Below, in pieces: positions 11,401-19,365 of a stretch of 64,000 bases of DNA. A program made the translations under genes and the position numbers. Source of the DNA: Bacillus australimaris (GTDB lineage Bacteria > Bacillota > Bacilli > Bacillales > Bacillaceae); contig NZ_LGYN01000001.1 of the NCBI RefSeq assembly GCF_001307105.1, positions 1-64,000 of the forward strand, written 5' to 3'. Each line of letters opens with the position of its first letter. Within the stretch, counting starts at the first letter, position 1. The notes beneath the pieces are model-generated. The model was not told where the DNA came from. It did no database searches and was given only the letters and a program-made list of their open reading frames with translations.

Positions 11401-13055
11401 GGGTGTAAAATATCTCCTTCAGCACCTAACCAAGTCATGGTTGATGTGACGAGCTGCTCACGAATGGCATCAATTGGCGGATTCGTGACTTGTGCGAACA
11501 ACTGCTTGAAATAAGAAAACAGAGACTGCGCACGATCTGATAACACAGCAAGCGGTGTGTCACTTCCCATTGAGCCAATTGGGTCCTTACCTTCCTCTAA
11601 TAAAGGAATTAAATACTTTTGAATGTCCTCGTACGTATAATGGAACGCACGCTGACGAGTCAATAAATCGTCAATTATACTAGAATTTTCTGAATTTTCT
11701 TCTGAGCGATTGACATGGACCATTTCTTCATCAAGCCATTTTTGATAAGGAAGTTCACCGGCAATGGTCGATTTCACTTCTTCATCAGAAATAATTCGTC
11801 CTTCCTCTAAATCAATTAACAGCATTTTGCCCGGCTCAAGACGATCTTTATACTTCACATCTTCTTCATTTATGTCGATCACGCCGACCTCAGAAGAGAA
11901 AATGATATGATCATCATTTGTGACATAATATCTTGCCGGTCTTAATCCGTTTCGGTCTAAGATGGCACCGATTTGTTTACCATCCGTAAAGGAAATGGCT
12001 GTTGGTCCATCCCATGGTTCCATGAGAGAACTATGATATTCATAAAATGCCCGTTTCTCTTTCGACATGTGCGTGTTTTCTGTCCAAGGCTCAGGAATCA
12101 GCATCATCGCTGTATGAGCAGGTGTACGGCCTGCAAGCACAAAGAATTCGAAGGCATTGTCTAGAATGGATGAATCACTTCCGTCTGCATTCAGCACTGG
12201 CAAAATCTTGTCTAAATCGTCTCCGAACGCTTCGGATACGAATTGTTGTTCTCTTGCTCTCATCCAATTGATGTTTCCTCTTAATGTGTTGATTTCTCCG
12301 TTGTGAATTAAGTAACGGTTTGGATGGGCTCTTTCCCATGTAGGGAATGTATTTGTACTAAATCTTGAATGAACAAGTGAAAATGCAGAAACAAATGTTT
12401 CATCCTGTAGATCAAGATAAAAAGCATTGACTTGATCTGATGTTAAAAGCCCCTTGTATACAATGGTTTGACTCGACAAGCTGACAAAGTAAAATTGTTT
12501 TTCCTCTGCTGTTCCCCAGTTCTCAGCCTGCTTACGAATGACATATAATTTTCTTTCAAATGACAAACGATCTGTAACGTTGTCGTTTGCTCCAATAAAG
12601 ACCTGTCTCACTACGGGACAGCTTTTCGCTGCGACCGTACCAATTTTCCCGGCATCGACAGGAACCGTTCTCCAGCCAATTAATGTTTGACCTTCTTGTT
12701 TAATGAACCCGTTGATTTTCTGTTCGATGGCTTGACGCGTTTTTTCATCATCATCTTTTGAAAAGAAGACCATTCCTACCCCGTAACGGCCCTTTTCAGG
12801 AAGTGATAATTCTTTGCAGTTTTTTCTAAAGAAAGCGTCTGGCAGTTGTACCATTAAGCCGGCACCATCACCTGTATACGGATCACTGCCTTGCCCGCCG
12901 CGGTGATCAAGCTGGCACAGCATTTGTAATCCCTTTTTGACGATGCTATGTGTCGCCTCCCCTTTTAAATGGGCGTACAGTCCGATTCCACATGCATCAT
13001 GTTCAAATTCAGGACGGTAGAGACCTTGTGGTTGTGGTAGTTGATTATAAGTCAT
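8484..13055 (-). CDS. gltA: Glutamate synthase (NADPH), large subunit
   Basis: The 1523-residue protein makes two glutamates from glutamine and 2-oxoglutarate. It begins with a 21-residue propeptide ending EFEHDA, after which Cys22 (CGIGL) is the N-terminal nucleophile of the glutaminase domain. The order is glutaminase (class II amidotransferase), central domain, FMN-binding synthase domain (GEGGEDPARF, PGEGGQLPG, GYDGGTGASP) with the 3Fe-4S cysteines CHLDTCPVG, and the C-terminal GXGXG beta-helix. The start at 13055 (MTYNQLPQPQ) has GGGGGAG nine bases upstream; 12 further in-frame codons upstream are unlikely to be used. Transcription is expected to need GltC, encoded divergently. Confidence 0.97.
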   Translation of the reverse strand: MTYNQLPQPQGLYRPEFEHDACGIGLYAHLKGEATHSIVKKGLQMLCQLDHRGGQGSDPYTGDGAGLMVQLPDAFFRKNCKELSLPEKGRYGVGMVFFSKDDDEKTRQAIEQKINGFIKQEGQTLIGWRTVPVDAGKIGTVAAKSCPVVRQVFIGANDNVTDRLSFERKLYVIRKQAENWGTAEEKQFYFVSLSSQTIVYKGLLTSDQVNAFYLDLQDETFVSAFSLVHSRFSTNTFPTWERAHPNRYLIHNGEINTLRGNINWMRAREQQFVSEAFGDDLDKILPVLNADGSDSSILDNAFEFFVLAGRTPAHTAMMLIPEPWTENTHMSKEKRAFYEYHSSLMEPWDGPTAISFTDGKQIGAILDRNGLRPARYYVTNDDHIIFSSEVGVIDINEEDVKYKDRLEPGKMLLIDLEEGRIISDEEVKSTIAGELPYQKWLDEEMVHVNRSEENSENSSIIDDLLTRQRAFHYTYEDIQKYLIPLLEEGKDPIGSMGSDTPLAVLSDRAQSLFSYFKQLFAQVTNPPIDAIREQLVTSTMTWLGAEGDILHPNEYSCRRIKLYTPVLTSGQFNGLKTIVHNAFKSKTIHTLFTDDLKRGLDAMFEEAEKAIREGVSLLILSDREMTEQKVPIPPLLALSALHQHLVRQGLRTKVSLIVESGEVREVHHFAALIGYGADAIHPYLVYETYKQLIADEAISISFDEAVTKFGKSVTEGVVKVMSKVGISTVQSYRGAQIFEAVGISEDVIQAYFTGTASQLGGIDLDTIASEAKLRHEAGYQAATDQTLESGSEFQWRKNGEHHAFNPKTIHTLQWACRNDDYDLFKQYTKAADEERIGFLRNLFAFQSKQKPVRLEEVESAESIVRRFKTGAMSFGSLSKEAHEALAIAMNRIGGKSNSGEGGEDPARFTVDEHGDDRRSAIKQIASGRFGVKSHYLVNAEELQIKMAQGAKPGEGGQLPGNKVYPWVADVRGSTPGVGLISPPPHHDIYSIEDLAQLIHDLKNANRDARISVKLVSKAGVGTIAAGVAKGTADVIVISGYDGGTGASPKTSIKHTGLPWELGLAEAHQTLVLNGLRERVVLETDGKLMTGRDVVMAAILGAEEYGFATAPLVVLGCVMMRACHLDTCPVGVATQNPELRKKFMGNPDHIVNFMMFIAEEVREILAELGFTSMDELIGRTDVLAVSERAKAHWKAGQLNLETLLYQPEGARTFRTPQNHKIDESLDVNEILPYVQEALNHQTPVDLSLNIRNVNRVAGTITGSEVSKRYGEEGLPEDTITLRFTGSAGQSFGAFVPKGMSLYLKGDSNDYIGKGLSGGKIAVKTSEHFVQNGHENVIVGNVAFYGATSGKAYINGRAGERFAVRNSGVHVVVEGIGDHGCEYMTGGRVVILGDVGKNFGAGMSGGVAYIHTSDAKQFKRMCNMEMIMFEKLTDHEEEQEVKQMIKEHLDYTNSSKASALLENWEQEKDQFIKVIPRNYKMMLQSIEEQKQAGLSHEEAVMFAFEANTKPKNQETANGQKAALAH

Positions 13056-13171
13056 CGTTTCTCTCCCCCGTTTAAAAGATCCGTTTTTCACAGTAATAAA
13101 ATCTCACAAACTCTGTAACTTATTTTAAGTTTTCAAATTAATATAAACAATATATAATTTAGATCAAAACA

Positions 13172-13186
13172 ATCTCTTTTTGAGAT
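13172..13186. promoter_or_regulatory. GltC box in the gltA-gltC divergent promoter region
   Basis: ATCTCTTTTTGAGAT is a perfect dyad with T-N11-A layout, the LysR-type site expected for GltC. It lies 21 bp before gltC, so it could serve autorepression and gltA activation. A poorer ATCTCACAAACTCT copy lies at about 13101-13114, closer to gltA. Confidence 0.7.
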
Positions 13187-13207
13187 AGATGGGTGTGAAG
13201 TGCAAAA

Positions 13208-14110
13208 ATGGAGCTTCGTCAGTTACGTTATTTTGTAGAAGTCGCAGACCGTGAACACGTGTCAGAAGCGGCTGAAAACTTACATGTTGCCCAATCTGCC
13301 ATCAGCCGGCAGATTGCGAATTTAGAAGAAGAGCTTGGTGTAGCCTTATTCGAACGAGAAGGACGAAATATCAAATTAACGAAGATCGGCAGACAATTTT
13401 TAGATCATGTCAGAACTGCACTAAAAGCCATTGATTACGCAAAAGAGCAAATTGACGAATACTTAGATCCACACAAAGGAACGGTAAATATTGGCTTCCC
13501 TACAAGTCTAGCAAGCCAAGTACTGCCTTCTGTCATCTCCGCATTTAAGCTGGAATATCCGGAGGTCGATTTTTTACTTCGTCAAGGATCCTATAAATTT
13601 CTCATTGAAGCGGTAAAAAATCGAGATATCGACCTTGCCTTTTTAGGACCCGTACCAACAAACGATCCTCAAATAGAAGGAAATATTTTATTTTCAGAAA
13701 GCATTTATGCCCTTTTGCCTGTTAGTCACCCCTTTAGCGGACAAAGAAGTATTCATTTAAGTGATTTAAGAAAGGATCATTTCGTGTTATTTCCTGAAGG
13801 GTATGTGCTGAGACAAATTGCGGTTGATGCTTGCAAGCAGGCAGGCTATAAGCCAACCATTTCATCTGAAGGAGAAGATTTGGATGCGATTAAAGGTCTC
13901 GTATCGGCGGGTATGGGCGTTACCTTATTACCCGAAAGTGCCTTTTATGAAACCACACCGCGATTTACAGTGAAAATTCCGATCGATTTTCCGCAAGTGA
14001 GAAGAACTGTCGGAATTATTGCCTCGAAGTCACGAGAAATGTCTCCGTCAGCCCATGATTTTTATGTGTTTGTGAAGGATTTCTTTTCTAAAATTGAACA
14101 ATATAAATAA
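13208..14110 (+). CDS. gltC: LysR-type activator of glutamate synthase
   Basis: The 300-residue protein opens with a winged helix-turn-helix (MELRQLRYFVEVADREHVSEAAENLHVAQSAISRQI..LEEELGVALFER), then a periplasmic-binding-like effector domain from about residue 90 (GTVNIGFPTSLASQVLP). The family member in B. subtilis activates gltAB when 2-oxoglutarate is plentiful and glutamate low, and is itself modulated by RocG/GudB. It is divergent from gltA, and the 152-bp gap carries the T-N11-A dyad. The ribosome site is weak (GGGTGTG). It reads toward the yfiBC-like exporter without a clear terminator. Confidence 0.95.
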   Translation: MELRQLRYFVEVADREHVSEAAENLHVAQSAISRQIANLEEELGVALFEREGRNIKLTKIGRQFLDHVRTALKAIDYAKEQIDEYLDPHKGTVNIGFPTSLASQVLPSVISAFKLEYPEVDFLLRQGSYKFLIEAVKNRDIDLAFLGPVPTNDPQIEGNILFSESIYALLPVSHPFSGQRSIHLSDLRKDHFVLFPEGYVLRQIAVDACKQAGYKPTISSEGEDLDAIKGLVSAGMGVTLLPESAFYETTPRFTVKIPIDFPQVRRTVGIIASKSREMSPSAHDFYVFVKDFFSKIEQYK

Positions 14111-14204
14111 TTCATTCAAACAAGACATTTCATTTGTAGAAATAATCACTCTTTGTATATGATGGGTTACAGAACAACAGACTATATGGAAGAAAGGTAT
14201 TCGT

Positions 14205-15938
14205 ATGAAATCAATTTTATCGTTTTTAAAGCCGTATCGGCTATCCGTTGTGTCCATTGTCATCCTCACCTTTCTAAGCAGTATGCTTCAGCTGTATTTA
14301 CCGACTTTGACGGCAGATATTGTCGATGTCGGAATCGTGCAAGGAGATATTGCTTATATATGGAAGGTTGGCGGCTGGATGGTGGCTTGTTCTTTACTCG
14401 CCATCCTGCTCACCATCTGGAAGTCTTATTTGTCATCAAAGACTGCACTTGGCTTCGGACGTGATATGAGAAGACAGCTATTTGTGCATGTCGAAAAATT
14501 TTCACTAGAAGAGTTCCAAAAGATCGGCACGTCTTCCTTCATTACAAGATCAACAAATGATGTGAAGCAAGTCCAAGATGTCACGATCATGATTTTACAA
14601 ATGATGACGCGAGCTCCGCTCATGCTTGTGGGCGGAATCATTTTGGCTGTTTCCCGAGATGCTGTCCTGTCTCTTATCTTTTTAGCAGCCCTTCCCCTTC
14701 TTGGCGGGTTTATCTATTTGGTATCAAGAAAAGCCATCCCGCTGTTCGGCAAGCTTCAGAAAAAAACAGACCGGCTGAATTTAATTATGCGGGAATCTCT
14801 ATCAGGCATCCGGGTCATTCGTGCATTTAACCGCGTCGATGATGAAAAGGAGCGATTCCAAGAAGCCAACACGTCCTATAAGGATACTGGCCTTAGAGTC
14901 AACCGGTTAATGGCTTACTTGTTTCCATTTATGCTGATTATCATGAACTTCACGAATATCGGTATTGTTTGGCTTGGTGCAAACCGTATTGACGCTGGAG
15001 AAATGGAAGTTGGGAACCTCATTGCCTTCATTCAATATGCCATGATGATTTTAATGGCTCTTATTATGCTATCGATGAGTTTTATTATGGTCCCAAGAGC
15101 ACAAGCATCAGCTAAACGCATGAACGAAGTGTTAAACATGGAACCAAAGATTAAAGATAAAGAAGGAGCGATGACCGACCTTCAGCGCGCACAATCCATT
15201 CGCTTTGAGGATGTGTCATTTTATTACTCAAATGCTGAAAAACCGGCCGTTCAAAATATAACGTTTGAAGCCAAAACTGGCGAAACGACAGCTATCATCG
15301 GAAGTACGGGTTCTGGGAAAACAACGCTTCTCCAGCTGATGACGCGCTTTTACGAAGTGACAGAAGGCAAGATTACAATAGATGGTGTAGACATTAGAGA
15401 GCTGCCACAGGAGAAATTAAGAAGCCAGATGGGCTATGTTTCTCAAAAGGCTGTTTTATTCAGCGGAACCATTGCCGATAATGTGCGCTTCGGCCGGCAG
15501 GATGCAAGTGATGAAGACGTCTGGCAGGCGCTGCGAACTGCGCAGGCGGAAGAATTTGTTTTGCAAAAAGATGGCGGAATTGAAGCAGAAATTGATCAAG
15601 GTGGATCGAATCTATCTGGCGGTCAGAAGCAGCGGCTTTCCATTGCAAGAGCGCTAGTGAGAAAACCATCATTCTATTTGTTTGACGATAGTTTCTCAGC
15701 ACTTGATTACAAAACAGATGCAAAGCTTCGGGCATCATTAGAAGCAGAAAAATCGCAGGCTGCTCTCATCATTGTCGCGCAAAGAATCAGCACAGTGAAG
15801 CATAGTGATAAAATCATTGTACTTGATGAAGGGAAAATCGCAGGTACCGGAACACATGAACAATTATTGAAGGACAATCTTGTGTATCAAGAAATTGTCG
15901 CATCACAGGAAGGTCAGGAGGTGGACGAAAATGAGTAA
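14205..15938 (+). CDS. yfiB: ABC exporter half-transporter, YfiB-like
   Basis: The 577-residue half-transporter has an N-terminal six-helix exporter domain (residues about 10-300) and a C-terminal ATPase. Walker A is GSTGSGKTT (near 365), the signature is NLSGGQKQRLSIARAL, and Walker B is SFYLFDDSF, where Asp replaces the usual catalytic Glu (LFDDSFSAL). That degenerate site is typical for one half of heterodimeric exporters. The next gene overlaps it by 8 bp and should encode the partner. Similar to YfiB and the LmrCD/BmrCD class of drug or lipid exporters; substrate unknown. GAAAGG precedes the ATG. Confidence 0.85.
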   Translation: MKSILSFLKPYRLSVVSIVILTFLSSMLQLYLPTLTADIVDVGIVQGDIAYIWKVGGWMVACSLLAILLTIWKSYLSSKTALGFGRDMRRQLFVHVEKFSLEEFQKIGTSSFITRSTNDVKQVQDVTIMILQMMTRAPLMLVGGIILAVSRDAVLSLIFLAALPLLGGFIYLVSRKAIPLFGKLQKKTDRLNLIMRESLSGIRVIRAFNRVDDEKERFQEANTSYKDTGLRVNRLMAYLFPFMLIIMNFTNIGIVWLGANRIDAGEMEVGNLIAFIQYAMMILMALIMLSMSFIMVPRAQASAKRMNEVLNMEPKIKDKEGAMTDLQRAQSIRFEDVSFYYSNAEKPAVQNITFEAKTGETTAIIGSTGSGKTTLLQLMTRFYEVTEGKITIDGVDIRELPQEKLRSQMGYVSQKAVLFSGTIADNVRFGRQDASDEDVWQALRTAQAEEFVLQKDGGIEAEIDQGGSNLSGGQKQRLSIARALVRKPSFYLFDDSFSALDYKTDAKLRASLEAEKSQAALIIVAQRISTVKHSDKIIVLDEGKIAGTGTHEQLLKDNLVYQEIVASQEGQEVDENE

Positions 15939-17760
15939 GAAAATGTCTTCCGGCATGGGCCATAAAGGCGGTCACCCTAAAGGGACAGTCGCAAAACCGA
16001 AGGAATTTAAGAAAACACTGCTTCGTTTGACAGGCTATTTAAAACCGAGGAAATTTCAGCTGATCCTAGTGTTCATTGCAGCGATCGGTTCAACTGTCTT
16101 TAACGTCATTAGTCCAAAGCTGCTAGGGGATGCCACCTCTTCCCTATTTGACAGCTTTACGAATGGAACAGCCGTTCAATTTGATGTCATTTCACGAATT
16201 CTTTTGCTCCTTGTTGTGCTATATATCGTTGCTTCTCTCTTTTCATTCGTTCAGCAATATGTCATGGCAGGTGTCTCTCAACAGACCATTGCTGAATTAC
16301 GGCAAGAAGCAAATGACAAGCTCACACGTCTCACCCTTCGGTATTTTGATAAAACAACCCACGGGGACACGCTAAGCCGTGTGATGAATGACATCGATAA
16401 TATCAATACATCGCTTCAGCAGGCGCTCACCCAGGTGATTACATCTGTAATAACGGTCATTGGGATTGTCGTGATGATGCTATTGATCAGCCCGCTGCTG
16501 ACCTTACTTGTTTGTTTGACGCTGCCACTCAGCCTATTTGCGATTCGCGGCATTACGTCATTTTCTCAAAAGCATTTTAAAGCGCAGCAAAAAGAGCTTG
16601 GGATGATCAACGGACATATTAATGAAATGTTCACAGGACATCAAACGGTTCGTGCGTATGGCTATGAAAAAAAAGCAACTGATACATTTGATCAATTAAA
16701 TGAACAGCTGTATGAATCTTCAAGGAAAGCGCAGTTCATTTCTGGCTTAATGATGCCAATGATGACCTTTATCGGGAACCTTGGCTATGTAGCAGTCAGT
16801 GTAGCTGGCGGTATTCTTGTCATTAACGGAAATATTCGTGTCGGAGATGTGCAGGCGTTTATCCAATACACGCAGCAAATGTCTCAGCCACTTGTGCAAG
16901 CATCAAGCGTCGCAAACCTAGTTCAGTCAGCGATCGCTTCTGCTGAAAGAGTGTTTGAAATCCTCGATGAAGAAGAAGAAAGTGCCGAAGAAGATGCGGA
17001 AGTTGATCTTGAAACACTCTCAGGTGATGTGAGCTTTGAACAAGTTCAATTCGGATATGAAAAAGATCATCCGATTATTAAAGATTTGAATTTAGATGTG
17101 CAAGAAGGGCAAACGGTAGCCATTGTCGGACCAACAGGTGCAGGAAAAACGACTATTATCAATCTGTTGATGCGTTTCTATGAATTAGATCAAGGCTCCA
17201 TACGTATTGGCGGTGTCAAAACAACCGACCTCAGCCGTCAGCAAGTACGAGACTTATTTGCGATGGTTCTTCAGGATACATGGCTTTTTGAAGGAACGAT
17301 TTACGACAACATTGCTTATGGCAGACAGCACGTCTCAAAAGAGGATGTTATCAACGCCGCCAAACATGCCTATGCAGATGATTTCATCCGCACGCTTCCA
17401 GACGGATATGACACACTTTTAACAGAAGATGCCGGCAACCTGTCACAAGGTCAGCGCCAGCTGTTAACCATCGCCCGTGCCATTTTATCTGATCCAAAGA
17501 TCCTCATATTAGATGAGGCAACAAGCAGTGTGGATACACGGACAGAGATGCACATTCAAAAAGCAATGAATGAATTGATGAAAGGCAGAACGAGCTTCGT
17601 CATTGCGCACAGACTTTCTACGATCAAGGATGCCGACCTCATTTTAGTGATGAAAGATGGCACCATTATTGAAAAAGGAACACACACTGAGCTTTTGAAA
17701 GAAAAAGGCTTTTATGCCGACCTATATATGAGTCAATTTGCCGAAAACCAAGTCGGTTAA
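15931..17760 (+). CDS. yfiC: ABC exporter half-transporter, YfiC-like
   Basis: The 609-residue partner has a charged N-terminal tail (GMGHKGGHPKGT), six membrane helices and an ATPase domain. Walker A is GPTGAGKTT, the signature is NLSQGQRQLLTIARAI (Gly to Gln in the second position), and Walker B is ILILDEATSS with a normal catalytic Glu. The start at 15931 (ATGAGTAAG) overlaps the previous stop and has AGGAGGTG nine bases upstream; the longer frame from 15880 lacks a ribosome site. Together with the upstream gene it makes a heterodimer with one canonical and one degenerate ATP site. It ends at a strong terminator. Confidence 0.87.
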   Translation: MSKKMSSGMGHKGGHPKGTVAKPKEFKKTLLRLTGYLKPRKFQLILVFIAAIGSTVFNVISPKLLGDATSSLFDSFTNGTAVQFDVISRILLLLVVLYIVASLFSFVQQYVMAGVSQQTIAELRQEANDKLTRLTLRYFDKTTHGDTLSRVMNDIDNINTSLQQALTQVITSVITVIGIVVMMLLISPLLTLLVCLTLPLSLFAIRGITSFSQKHFKAQQKELGMINGHINEMFTGHQTVRAYGYEKKATDTFDQLNEQLYESSRKAQFISGLMMPMMTFIGNLGYVAVSVAGGILVINGNIRVGDVQAFIQYTQQMSQPLVQASSVANLVQSAIASAERVFEILDEEEESAEEDAEVDLETLSGDVSFEQVQFGYEKDHPIIKDLNLDVQEGQTVAIVGPTGAGKTTIINLLMRFYELDQGSIRIGGVKTTDLSRQQVRDLFAMVLQDTWLFEGTIYDNIAYGRQHVSKEDVINAAKHAYADDFIRTLPDGYDTLLTEDAGNLSQGQRQLLTIARAILSDPKILILDEATSSVDTRTEMHIQKAMNELMKGRTSFVIAHRLSTIKDADLILVMKDGTIIEKGTHTELLKEKGFYADLYMSQFAENQVG

Positions 17761-17765
17761 CATCA

Positions 17766-17811
17766 AAAAAGAGGATAGACGCGCATTTCACACGCTGTCT
17801 ATCCTCTTTTT
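17766..17811. terminator. Bidirectional terminator between yfiC and merR-type gene
   Basis: AAAAAGAGGATAGAC with GTCTATCCTCTTTTT plus an inner GCG/CGC pairing gives a stem of about 18 bp with A- and T-runs on both sides. The convergent MerR gene ends inside it (stop at 17799). Confidence 0.9.
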
Positions 17812-18638
17812 ATTTGTTCATCTTCGCGCTTCTTCACTTTTACACTGAGCTTCGTTATATACTCTGCCTCATCTTTAGACATGAGTGAATGAAGTAAATA
17901 CTCCTCAAATACATCTCCATCCAGTATCATGTCCTCTTTCTCGATTTCATCTAATACATGCGAATATGCAGATTCAATCTCCTCATATGTTCCTTGATGA
18001 TACATCATCGCATAGAGGCCGGCAGGTTTTTTAACTGCTCCTGGCCCTTCCATTCGGCAAAACAGTCGATCTGACTGATGAAAGTGGCGCTTACAGAACT
18101 GTTCCTTTTTTAATACAGAACCATTTGCGGCAGCTCCTTTTATCCCAATTTCCTTTAGAAATTTTCCTACAATGCGTGAAATTTCTTCTACAGGAGTATG
18201 TAAGTCAATTGGATTTGGTGCGCTTAGCATGATTGGTTCCGCTGGCTGCTCTTGAAACAAAACCTCCCCTATTTTCACAGTTGATAATTCACTTGTCGTC
18301 TCCATTACCCTCATTAGAAAAGATTGAATATCTTGCAGCTTTTCAATCTCTTGTTTCACCTTTTCTACTTGTTCGGCCGCTAGGCTTTCCAGTCTTTCGC
18401 GGGAAGGCGCTGTGAAATATTGTTTTAACTCTTTGATCGGAAATTGAACAGCTCGCAGAGATTGAATCGCAATAAAGTGATCAAATTGCTCAAGTGTATA
18501 GTAACGGTAGCCATTTTCATGGACGCCAGCTGGCTTAAATAAATCGATTTTATCATAGTAAAGCAGTGTATCTTTTTTGACATCAAATAGCTTGGCAAAT
18601 TCTCCAGTGAAAAATGTTTTTTGCACTTCATTGATCAT
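17799..18638 (-). CDS. MerR-family transcriptional regulator with effector-binding domain
   Basis: The 279-residue protein has an N-terminal MerR winged HTH (FFTGEFAKLFDVKKDTLLYY, then ENGYRYYTLEQFDHFIAI) and a coiled linker near residues 75-110. The C-terminal half resembles the GyrI/BmrR effector-binding fold (GLYAMMYHQGTYEEIESAY). Such proteins twist promoters with 19-bp spacers on binding a cationic or aromatic ligand. It is divergent from the GNAT gene, whose promoter has precisely that 19-bp spacing, so this is the probable target. GAGGGGAG lies about 12 bases upstream of the ATG. The ligand cannot be told from sequence. Confidence 0.88.
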   Translation of the reverse strand: MINEVQKTFFTGEFAKLFDVKKDTLLYYDKIDLFKPAGVHENGYRYYTLEQFDHFIAIQSLRAVQFPIKELKQYFTAPSRERLESLAAEQVEKVKQEIEKLQDIQSFLMRVMETTSELSTVKIGEVLFQEQPAEPIMLSAPNPIDLHTPVEEISRIVGKFLKEIGIKGAAANGSVLKKEQFCKRHFHQSDRLFCRMEGPGAVKKPAGLYAMMYHQGTYEEIESAYSHVLDEIEKEDMILDGDVFEEYLLHSLMSKDEAEYITKLSVKVKKREDEQIKRG

Positions 18639-18654
18639 GATTAGGGCTCCCCTC

Positions 18655-18685
18655 TTGACTATGGAGTTACTCTACCCTTTATCAT
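18655..18685 (+). promoter_or_regulatory. MerR-type promoter (19-bp spacer) for the GNAT gene
   Basis: TTGACT (18655-18660) and TATCAT (18680-18685) are separated by 19 bp instead of 17. GAGT-T-ACTC forms a dyad in the centre of the spacer. This is the hallmark of promoters activated by MerR proteins, and the regulator gene is divergent, 17 bp away. Confidence 0.8.
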
Positions 18686-18725
18686 AACATGCAGGAACAC
18701 CACTACACGCAGAAAGGATAAGAAA

Positions 18726-19295
18726 ATGAACAAAATCAATCAACATGAAGTGACATTAGCACATGCAAATAAAGAGGACTTCCCTTCTATGAAAAAAGAG
18801 CTGCAGAAAGCTTTTACAGCTGGCGTGATCGAGGCATTCGGGGATGCACAAGCTGGACCAATTCCCCCAGATGAAGCAATTGATGAGTCTTTTCATGCGA
18901 ATGAGAACATTGTTTTTCATATTTTGCGAAATGGAGAAAAGGCTGGCGGGGTTGTCATCAAAATCAATCCAGAAACACATCATAATTCGGTTGACTTGCT
19001 ATACATCTCTTCGTCTTCACACGGCCGTGGCATTGGTCAGGCAGCATGGAAAGCCATCGAGGCGCAATATCCAGAAACCATCGTATGGGAGGTTGTGACT
19101 CCTTATTTTGAAAAACGCAACATTCACTTTTATGTGAATAAGTGCGGATTTCAAATTGTTGAGTTCTATCACTTACGTCACCCAGGCCCAAACGCACCTC
19201 GTGAAGCTCATCAAGGAAACGAGCCTTTAGCCCCTGAGGAATTTGAATTTTTTAAATTTGAGAAGGTCATGAAGAAAAAGGGTTCGAACGTATGA
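18726..19295 (+). CDS. GNAT family N-acetyltransferase
   Basis: The 189-residue protein has the GNAT fold. The acetyl-CoA pyrophosphate loop is SSSSHGRGIGQAAWKAIE (about residues 97-114), followed by VWEVVTPYFEKRNIHFYVNKCGFQIVEFY, the usual motif B region with the N-(F)Y...GF end. The substrate is unknown. AGAAAGGATAAG precedes the ATG. Its promoter has the MerR-type layout, so it is probably induced by the ligand sensed by the divergent MerR regulator and could acetylate that ligand; that link is inferred. Confidence 0.87.
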   Translation: MNKINQHEVTLAHANKEDFPSMKKELQKAFTAGVIEAFGDAQAGPIPPDEAIDESFHANENIVFHILRNGEKAGGVVIKINPETHHNSVDLLYISSSSHGRGIGQAAWKAIEAQYPETIVWEVVTPYFEKRNIHFYVNKCGFQIVEFYHLRHPGPNAPREAHQGNEPLAPEEFEFFKFEKVMKKKGSNV

Positions 19296-19322
19296 AAGCA
19301 TAGATTTTTTCAAGATAAATTA

Positions 19323-19356
19323 AAAAACACTACCCCATAAAAAAGGTAGTGTTTTT
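19323..19356. terminator. Bidirectional terminator between GNAT gene and proA
   Basis: AAAAACACTACC and GGTAGTGTTTTT form a perfect 12-bp stem with A/T runs on either side, serving both convergent genes. Confidence 0.9.
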
Positions 19357-19365
19357 GTCTCTCTC

